Assembly: GCA_949361645.1 (NCBI GenBank)
Contig: OX442415.1
Span: 19,623,283-19,687,282 of the forward strand
DNA length: 64,000 nucleotides
Reading direction: 5' to 3'
Source: Spongilla lacustris
Taxonomy: Eukaryota; Porifera; Demospongiae; Spongillida; Spongillidae
Shown: piece by piece, positions 56,831-64,000 of the stretch
Layout of the letters: every line of letters starts with the position of its first letter
Position numbering within the stretch: position 1 is the stretch's first letter
The notes under the pieces: model-generated
Database searches by the model: none
The model's input: only the letters and a program-made list of their open reading frames with translations
Told to the model about the DNA's origin: nothing
Program-made: the position numbers and the translations under genes

Positions 56831-57682
56831 TGCTTTATTTATATGTACAGTTAAAAAATGCACTACAAGAAAAGTATTTGCACCGTGCACGTGCGGTTAG
56901 ATGAGCAAATATTATAGTTTCGGGCCTAAAATTGTTGCGAAAAATGCTTATTTATTATTAGCCATAATGCTTCATGTGAATCTAAAATAGCAAAATAGGG
57001 ATACAAAATATTCACTTTCCTTGTGACATACATGTAAGGCGCCGGCCGAGGTTGGTTTCCGCAGCAAAAAAATGTAAGAAAATCATGTGAAAATCAACGA
57101 TTGTATTGATTACATGCAGGCTGCATGTAATCAGTCTGTATCAGTATGTATATGTGTGTCAGATCACTTGTAAAATCAAGTCTCGATTTGCGGTCTTCTT
57201 TTCATTTTTCATTTTTGCTGTGTTCCTCTCCCACAATATGGCGATAAATATGCATGCTACAGTGAATATGCATCAGACACAATATATTCCGTTCTATGGG
57301 TACTACAGGCATTACGACCCCGGCCGGGGAGGTTAAACCAATCCCCATGTAATAAACCTCACATGCATATGATAGCGTCGCGCGCCATGCATATCCGAAT
57401 GGTAACCTAGACTTACGTAATTACATGCAAACAACACTATAAGGACAAAATGCGACCATGCAGGCTGAGCTCTAGTGCACGTGCCTCATGGCAGTGGCGG
57501 ATACAGGGGGGGGGGGGCAAACCCGGCCTATGCCCCCCCTAACTAATAAGGATACGCCTCCTGTCCATTGTAATGAATTTCATTACATGTAATCAGCGTC
57601 AGCGCCGCACTCTTGCAGGCACTAGACCTGCTACATGTAAGTATCACCCCTGATACGTGGCACTTTTTTTATTGTGCTTTTG

Positions 57683-58013
57683 AGCGTTCAGTTCGTACAT
57701 TCGTTCAGCGTTCAGTTCGTACATTCGTTCAGCGTTCAGTTCGTACATTCGTTCAGCGTTCAGTTCATACATTCGTTCAGCGTTTAGTTCGTACATTCGT
57801 TAGGCGTTCAGTTCGTACATTCGTTCAGCGTTCAGTTCGTACATTCGTTCAGCGTTCAGTTCGTACATTCGGTCAGCATTCAGTTCGTACATTCGTTCAG
57901 CGTTCAGTTCGTACATTCCTTCAGCGTTCAGTTCGTACATTCCTTCAGCGTTCAGTTCGTACATTCCTTCAGCGTTCAGTTCGTACATTCGTTCAGCGTT
58001 CAGTTCGTACATT
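57683..58013. repeat. 24-bp minisatellite, about 14 copies
   Basis: Unit TTCAGTTCGTACATTCGTTC plus AGCG. Because the unit is 24 bases, it gives open frames on both strands (RSVRTFVQ on +, MYELNAEG on -). Probably an expansion inside former transposon sequence. Confidence 0.9.
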
Positions 58014-58039
58014 GCGAATTTCAATTTCAATTGCCGTCT

Positions 58040-58480
58040 CATTCAGCATTTACATCTTCGATTTTCGGATCTAACTATTCAAGGTTTACGAGCATTATGT
58101 TTAATTCCTTCGCATCTTTTCAAAGATGATGAAGAGACTATCGTTGCAGACGACCTATACAAGTTTTATAGTGATGATCTGCCTTTTCCACAAGCATATC
58201 ATCAAGAGATTGCGCTTTGGAAAACCATGCATGTGGAATAATTCCCCTATTAAACCAAACTCTCTTGTCACAACCATAGCAGACAGAAATGCATCCCCTA
58301 CCATGTTCCCAAATATTACAACTATCATTAAGCTACTGCTATTGACCTCTGTAACATCAAGTGGAGTGGAAAGGGCTAATTCCTCTTTGAGATTTATCAG
58401 ATATTGAAAATAATATTGATGCTATCATTGACAGCTATAGTCAAAAATACCCTCGGAGGATGCTTCTAATTGACCCTATT
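58040..58480 (+). pseudogene. hAT transposase C-terminal remnant
   Basis: Pieces in order: DDEETIVADDLYKFYSDDLP and QEIALWKTMH (one frame), then TIADRNASPTMFPNITTIIK ... SSGVERANSSLRFI (second frame, 58126-58407), then QKYPRRMLLIDPI (third frame). Together they match the catalytic end and dimerisation region of a hAT transposase, here broken by at least two frameshifts. It belongs to the element whose ends lie at 57492 and 59655. Confidence 0.75.
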
Positions 58481-58489
58481 TGTGAAGTA

Positions 58490-59415
58490 CACTGCAAATA
58501 AGATGGTTGCAACGGTAAACCAAAAATTGGTTTACCGTTTGGACTACATAGTGTAAACCAAACTTGGTTTAAGCTTTAAACCAAGTGATTTTGGTTAAAC
58601 GTTTAAACCGTATTCGTGGTTTTACATTTAAACCAAAGATTGTATTTAATAATTAAAAAAAATAAAATTGGCCGCGAGCGTGATTTGAACTTAAGATGCC
58701 TTACTCTTAACTCTAAGACTTTACTATCAAGCTAACATACAACTGTTGTTCAAGCGATTAAGGCCTAAATATGGTTTGTTATGTAGAGGTTATTTGATCT
58801 TTTAAATGTGGTCATGCACAAAAATATTTTGTGGCAGGAAGCGATAATCCAACGATACCCGCTGAAGCCGTGTTCATAAAGGATTTCAAATTGGTATACT
58901 CTTTCTGTGATTTTGTGGTCGCGTCACCCAAAAATACCTTGGTACAGGTAGCTGTAAACAACTCACACACATGGACACACACGCACAGACAACGCACACA
59001 CACGCACACACACATACACACACACCAAGATAGCTTACTGCGCTGTACCCTTGTGACGCTCCTGGTCGTTGTGATATGATGCGCGACTCCGCATTCCTCA
59101 CCAAAAACGTAAACCACGGAGTGGCCTAGCTCTCCACCCCTCAGCGTGTACTTATGCATAAGAACATTCGCAATTCATTTTAAGTTTGAAATCAGTGCAT
59201 GCATGACTATGAATTATAAATACTATATATAGCTAGCTACTTCAAAACGATTGGTTTCAAGCGTAAACCAACTCAAGTTTAAACCAAATTGCTGCGTTTA
59301 AGGTTTAAACCACAAAATTGATTTGACATTTTGGTTTAACCGCGAAACCAGTTAAAATGTAAACCACAGGTTTAAATTTATTTGGTTTACCGTTGCAACC
59401 ATCTTATTTGCAGTG
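58490..59415. mobile_element. 926-bp TA-flanked MITE with AAACC-rich arms
   Basis: The ends CACTGCAAATAAGATGG... are identical inverted repeats of about 35 bp with TA target duplications (58488-58489 and 59416-59417), so Tc1/mariner-type. Inside both ends many copies of AAACCAA/TTGGTTT follow (58,510-58,640 and 59,245-59,390). The centre contains a CA microsatellite (58,965-59,026). It sits in the coding tail of the hAT remnant. Confidence 0.85.
58671..58735 (-). ncRNA. tRNA-like (SINE-like) segment
   Basis: The minus strand reads GTTAGCTTGATAGTAAAGTC ... AAGTTCAAATCACGC then GCTCGCGGCC. The first part is a loose match to a pol III A box, and AGTTCAAATC to a B box (GGTTCGANTCC). No full cloverleaf was built; it is probably tRNA-derived and inactive. 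Confidence 0.3.
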
Positions 59416-59597
59416 TATGACTGTTATAGGTATCTTTAATCATTTGTATCTGTGAATACCTGTTTTATAACTTCCAAAAGTGCAAAAAAAAAAAAAAAAA
59501 ACCCAGTGGCTAGGGTTTTGGGGCGGAGATGATGCATGGTGCTTACTGCGCTTTCCCAGACTCCCTGGCAAGTTCGGAGGGGCACGCCTCCATTCCA

Positions 59598-59631
<34 letters not shown>

Positions 59632-59655
59632 CACAAAATCCTGTATCCGCCCCTG

Positions 59656-60443
59656 TCATGATTTAAAATACAATACTCATAGCTATGTAAAAATATACGA
59701 CTGATTACTAAGTCACCTATCCCGCTTTATTCAAAATGACAATGATAGAGGATGTATATTCGTGTATCGAATTTTAATTTCAAGCGACTGAGCCGTTCGA
59801 AGTTCGATAAAAACGGACGGATGTGGGAATTGAAACGCCCACCGTCTATTAGGTTTGCACCGGATATCGAAGGAGACGGAATACTCTGTCCATGCCAGCA
59901 AGGATTTTTAATTATTACATGGATTAGAAACGTATATTATAACTTGACGCTGTCCTGGATAGTCCCGGTATTGTGAACCACGTGTACTTTCCTCAACATA
60001 TTGGAAGATGTGGTACTTTGTAAGCTTCCGAGTCATCGTTTTAATGCAACATATTACGGGACTTAAAATAAAATAAGCACCAAAAACGCTTTGTATAAAG
60101 ATCCCGATATACCGTTCCGAACGGTATCTTTACTTATCAGGCGGTAATTATATAACTCCTATTGCTACAGTTTCTATACGTCCGTACCTTCAACACAGAC
60201 GACAAAAAGTGTTCCACAAGGCGTTACCGAGGTTGGCATCAACAAATTCATATGTAGGTATATGACACGTTTCTAATCAATGTAAATCAGAAATCAAATA
60301 TCCTTGATGCCAGCAAGTACGCGTATACGTACATGCAGGCACTCAATACTGCTTATACTTAATTGCATGACAACGACTATATAAACTACATGTATACCAT
60401 AGTTGAGTATACAACTATAACACAACTTAGCGTGCTTACTCAC
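59656..60443. other. Unannotated interval
   Basis: A plus-strand frame at 59752-59976 (FKRLSRSKFDKNGRMWELKR) reads protein-like but has no recognised motif. Further exons of the minus-strand gene starting at 60593 may lie here. Nothing is firm. Confidence 0.35.
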
Positions 60444-60593
60444 GTACGTGTGGTCTTGAACATTTCCAACAGAATCATTGTTAATACTTGACGACTCGCT
60501 GATAAATTGGTCAGTGCTTCTAGAGATACTATTTTCACCAACGTAATCTTGGTTCCAATATGGGATTTCTATACTTTCATCTTCCCTTGACAT
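60444..60593 (-). CDS. First exon of an unrecognised gene
   Basis: ATG at 60593 begins MSREDESIEIPYWNQDYVGE, and the frame continues through an acidic, Ser/Asn-rich stretch to VQDHTY, where CGTAC|GTGAGTAAG is a good 5' splice site. The exon is 150 nt and ends in phase 0. The unspliced frame would add a hydrophobic tail to 60294, but the strong donor argues against it. No family recognised. Confidence 0.4.
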
Positions 60594-61089
60594 TTCGAAT
60601 TCTGCTCAACAAATTCCCGCTATCAGTCAATACCGCGCTAATAACTAGTAATGCAGTTATAATTATATTTTCGGAAATAAAAATTACATCATCAAGTTAT
60701 GTTTAGCATTACAAACTACACATGATGTAAACACTATTGAAATAGATGCGCACAGGCAGTCAATAAGTTAAGACTGACCTGTGCAACCTTTGTATATAAC
60801 ACCACGTAGAGACATACATTCCTCAGTAGCCATGCAAGCCTTACGTTCCAACGGTTTTTTAGATCGTTATTTTGATAATTAATAGCGGTTCAGTATTATG
60901 AATAAAATTGTACATGATACATGCACGTTCTTAGGCAAAAAAGAAACATACAGCGACAATTGCAACATGCACTAATTTATAACAGAACAATTCTTGTGCT
61001 CTGATAGAGACGAGGCATGCAGTCTTTATGCTGGTGTGTACCCTCCAATTTGCGGTCATTTTCAACCAATGGCATTTTCGGGCCCGCGC
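60594..61089. other. AT-rich intergenic sequence
   Basis: No repeat or gene was recognised between the exon at 60.5 kb and the repeat cluster at 61.1 kb. Confidence 0.4.
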
Positions 61090-61690
61090 CGTGCCCTGAA
61101 GTATACGTAGTAAGCACACCTGTGTACTGCTGGTGTATAGCCTCACATGCATGCATGCATGGCTATGCTATCAACCATGCATGTAAGGCTATCACCACTG
61201 TGGTGATAGACAACATGCATAGCCATGTGAGGCTGGCATACAGGTGTACTTCATGGTACTACTAGTTTTGAACACACTCCCATCTTGTGGTGATTTTCCT
61301 TACATGCACCAGCAGAACGCACGTGTGCTTACGCTTCGGTACCACAAGTTTTGACCACACTCTTTCCTGGTGTAAGAGAGTCAGCCATCTTGTGGTGATT
61401 CAGTTTACATATGTAAGGTGAGGGCATGGCTTTAGTGATAGACAACATGCCTATCCATGTGGGACTATACCCCAGCAGTACACAGGTGTACCACTGGTTT
61501 TGCCCACACCGGACCTCTTCCTGGTGTAATGTGGTGATTTTTCATATAATACATGTAAGGTGACGGCATGGCTGTAGTGATACAACATGCATCATAGGTG
61601 TGCTTACTCTACTCTGATCCAGTGTACCACTACTAGTTTTTACCATATCCTCCTTCCTTGTGTAAGATAGCCGGTCAGACCGGGCCGCCA
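61090..61690. repeat. Decayed ~170-180 bp repeats with hairpins
   Basis: Three to four imperfect units share CACAGGTGTACCAC, GACCACACTCTTTCCTGGTG, TGTGGTGATT and GTAAGGTGAGGGCATGGCT. The first unit includes inverted segments around CATAGCC/GGCTATG. Non-coding. Confidence 0.6.
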
Positions 61691-61691
61691 A

Positions 61692-61727
61692 ACGCAGCTG
61701 TGGGAATCAGAGTCTGGGTACGAGATA
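61692..61727. mobile_element. Half copy of TA-flanked MITE
   Basis: CGCAGCTGTGGGAATCAGAG through TACGAGATAA matches one arm of the MITE at 56192-56309. The other arm is missing. Confidence 0.55.
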
Positions 61728-62093
61728 AGGGGTCAAGGAATAATAATGAGCTGCATGTACACGTATGGGGGCGGGGGGTTGGGGGAGTTGGGGACGTATT
61801 ACTCCCCCCCCCCCCCCCCCCAACTTTACATTAGGAATGATTTTTAATTTGACGTAATTAATTTCCCAGCTGGATGCATGAAGTGATAAAGCGCAATATC
61901 AGGACCCTCCCTCCACCGGTTGAATCGGTCGGACGCAGACAGCACCCCATCCCCCCCCCCCCCCCCCCCCACCCCCCGTACTCATTACATGTTACTCGCT
62001 CTGTGATTTTGGCACATTGCTGTAATATGTAGCTATATTGTCATGACAACGATTTGATCGCACGTGATACAATATTTGAATCATTTTACCGCG
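61728..62093. other. Spacer with two poly-C tracts
   Basis: C runs at about 61,803-61,820 and 61,952-61,969 and a G-rich stretch. It precedes the start codon at 62094 and may include its promoter. Confidence 0.4.
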
Positions 62094-63944
62094 ATGTCAG
62101 GACTGGACGATGGTTTCAAAAGGCCTAAGGAACACATACCGCGAGAGAGCTTACCAAAACCCCCACGTCAACAGCTGATGGACCAGCTAGGGCTCCAAGG
62201 TACGCGCACTACCCTCGTTTGAGGGCTAGCCCAATCCATGATCATGTGCACGTGTAGTGAGAGATGGCGAATCACAACTGGTGATGATAAATTATCGAGG
62301 CAGAATATCCCATCAGTCATCCACCCTCCCTCCTCTTCCCGTGGTGCTGTCCTGAGGGTAACGCGAGGAGGAGGGGTGTGAACGTAGTATATCTTTCCAT
62401 TGTACATGTTGTAAGAGCGGGGTCCCCAGACCGAAAATAATTCCTATGTGGTACCTTACTATACATGCTATGCCGCACACCATAGCTCTCTTCATCAATC
62501 ACATGCATCCCTCTATCATCCTATTAACTTGGCCATGAGCAAAGATCTGGAGCTCTGCCTCCAGTTGTTGTAATGCCATCCATTGTACATGTGTATATCA
62601 TAGCTCTACACCTAAAGTGTTAACTAATGACCTTATTGGTTCTGAATGTTATACACTTCTACATGTACATGTAGAAAGCTTTGGAAGAGTGTAACATATC
62701 CAGAACCATCACAACGTTATACTCTTCCAGAATGTTCTTGCTGTGTCTTACACATTGTTATACGTGTATGCTCAACCCTTCTTTTGTATTTAGTAAAGTT
62801 ATAGTGAATGTTGCCACATACATGTACATGTGATGTTCCACTTGTATCCATCCTCCCCCGACTCGATTTTCAATGTACATGCAGATGAAGACTGTAACTC
62901 AAGGACAAGTTCTTCTGAATCAGATGGCGAAGAAACAGGTTAGTTTACAATACACATACATGTATACATTGTATGCGTGGCTGTGAAGTACAGAAGTGTA
63001 CACTATTGAATATGCAGCTGTACATGTACATGTATGCAAGTAGTAGCCTTGGTTGTGGTTTACCTTGGCTACATGTACAAGTACATGTACATGTACATGT
63101 ACTTGTATATGTCAGGTGTTTCATACTTGATCAATTAAAATGTGTCATGGAATCGTAACATGTATGTATGTACATGTATGTATGTGCCCACACACTGTGT
63201 ACAGTATGTATGTGGGTGTGTACTGCATATGATGACGATGGGAAGGCTGTGCCCCTACCCCCGCACCCCTGCACCATACTGCCCACAACCTGCATGCCCA
63301 TGACACACACATGCACTAGTACACAACCTTCCTCTTCTCTCCCGTGCACTTTTAAACACAGTCCCGCCCACTTATCCCAATGTGGGCACTCCTTCAACCC
63401 CCTCACGACCCAAGGGCTCCAATGAGGTGGATGAACTGAAGGTGATCCTCAGAGTAAGTTGTGGGTGTGTGGTTAATTAGCTATCGTATCATTTCCACTG
63501 GTTTGTAAGCCACCTCTAAATTGCATGTCACTGTACATGTACATGAATATAGGATATTGTTGTTTTATCTGTCCACTACTATACATGTACATGTGTAGGG
63601 GGTCAATCTATAGCAGATCACCCAGTCAAAGGCACCACACCATCTCAAATTTGTATGAATTCAAGTACACATGTTCACCATGATTGGGAAAGTAAACAAA
63701 TGCATTATCACGTCATTAGCATTATCTGATTGCAAGATATTGTCAACTAATCGTCATATTTAAATCACTGACCCTGTATCTTTGACTGCTAACATCTCTG
63801 TCAGTATACGTCACATAATTTAGTGCAAGGTATTACTGAGAAGTTAAATCAATGAAATAGTTCATTATCGAATAAAATTAATAATTTTATTACATTAATT
63901 AACTCATAATTGATTTTCTTCATTTGCAGCACATGTCAGGTTAA
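62094..63944 (+). CDS. Four-exon gene for an 88-aa acidic/proline-rich protein
   Basis: Inferred exons: 62094-62199 (MSGLDDGFKRPKEHIPRESL..., donor CAAG|GTACGC), 62885-62938 (acceptor TACATGCAG, DEDCNSRTSSSESDGEET, donor ACAG|GTTAGT), 63362-63453 (acceptor TTTTAAACACAG, VPPTYPNVGTPSTPSRPKGS..., donor AGA|GTAAGT) and 63930-63944 (acceptor TTCTTCATTTGCAG, HMSG then TAA). Lengths of 106, 54, 92 and 15 nt join without breaking the frame, which is unlikely by chance. The product is soluble-looking: a basic/proline N-third, an acidic Ser-rich middle (a possible casein kinase 2 target) and a Pro/Thr-rich C-third ending NEVDELKVILRHMSG. No family is recognised. The last exon could differ, since only five codons support it. 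Confidence 0.55.
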
Positions 63945-64000
63945 AAGGACAAAACCTTTCAGTGTAATTAATAATACATAAGAAAGCTGTATCATCAGAG

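Larger units (their letters stand above)
57492..59655 (+). mobile_element. Degraded hAT element with nested MITE
   Basis: The left end CAGTGGCGGATACAGG and the right end CCTGTATCCGCCCCTG are near-perfect inverted repeats, each followed inward by long G/C runs. The interior has a 24-bp minisatellite, a C-terminal hAT transposase remnant and a TA-flanked MITE (58490-59415). The flanks share only TCATG, not a clean 8-base duplication, so pairing of these two ends is probable and not certain. Confidence 0.6.

Noticed and set aside
58510..58640. Telomere-like AAACC repeats
   Set aside because: Spacing and sequence are irregular and confined to the arms of a MITE, unlike a TTAGGG-type telomere tract.
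58831..59079. 82-residue frame across a CA repeat
   Set aside because: Lies inside the TA-flanked MITE and is mostly microsatellite-derived His/Thr.

Overview
This is eukaryotic DNA from an early-branching animal. A demosponge fits best, although the window has no diagnostic marker gene. The grounds are a secreted beta-helix/multi-TM receptor of a type I associate with sponge and cnidarian gene sets, a single-exon 7TM receptor, short GT-AG introns, very frequent CATG-centred palindromes (TACATGTA, TGCATGCA), and a dense load of foldback MITEs, hAT and Tc1/mariner elements, a Ty3/Gypsy element and restriction-like-endonuclease non-LTR retrotransposons. There is one 200-base assembly gap (54455-54654).

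Host-gene candidates are few. They are: a beta-helix/multi-TM receptor gene (about 5.0-8.95 kb, +), a single-exon 7TM GPCR (25.45-26.45 kb, +), a voltage-sensor S1 exon resembling an Hv1 proton channel beside the gap (54.7-54.8 kb, -), a first exon of an unknown gene (60.4-60.6 kb, -), and a four-exon 88-residue gene assembled here from splice sites (62.1-63.9 kb, +). Short exon-like pieces near 0.35-0.63 kb and 17.7-18.2 kb are weak.

Most of the rest is mobile DNA, often nested. 0.6-1.7 kb: arm of a giant foldback element (copy A). 1.7-2.5 and 23.7-25.2 kb: small MITEs with the same ends, one inside another. 9.3-10.5 kb: a 27-bp minisatellite. 10.7-12.6 kb: a non-LTR retrotransposon ORF with RT, CCHC and a restriction-like nuclease domain. 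15.3-17.8 kb: a tandem array with an interior insertion. 21-23.5 kb: decayed integrase/OTU remnants. 27.5-28.6 kb: a hAT remnant and a foldback element. 28.7-32.3 kb: a Tc1/mariner-like transposon whose 1,030-bp inverted repeats contain the start of the transposase gene. 32.3-33.1 kb: an RT pseudogene split by a double palindrome.

33,987-52,609 is the dominant structure: an 18.6-kb foldback element (copy B) ending in GGGACAGTTTCC. A 1.23-kb non-autonomous hAT element (8-bp target duplication) and an 8.5-kb Ty3/Gypsy retrotransposon (123-bp LTRs, 5-bp target duplication) are inserted in its right arm, and the retrotransposon is itself interrupted by a 3.6-kb element inside its protease gene. 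Copy C starts next to copy B at 52.6 kb and runs into the gap. It carries a 794-bp hAT derivative. 55.4-59.7 kb holds several hAT ends and MITEs, including a degraded hAT element with a Tc1/mariner-type MITE inside it.

The elements form a readable nest: C is older than the hAT copy inside it, B is older than the LTR element, and the LTR element is older than its protease insertion. All calls come from reading the sequence. No database search was run, so family assignments rest on recognised motifs, and multi-exon models need transcript support.
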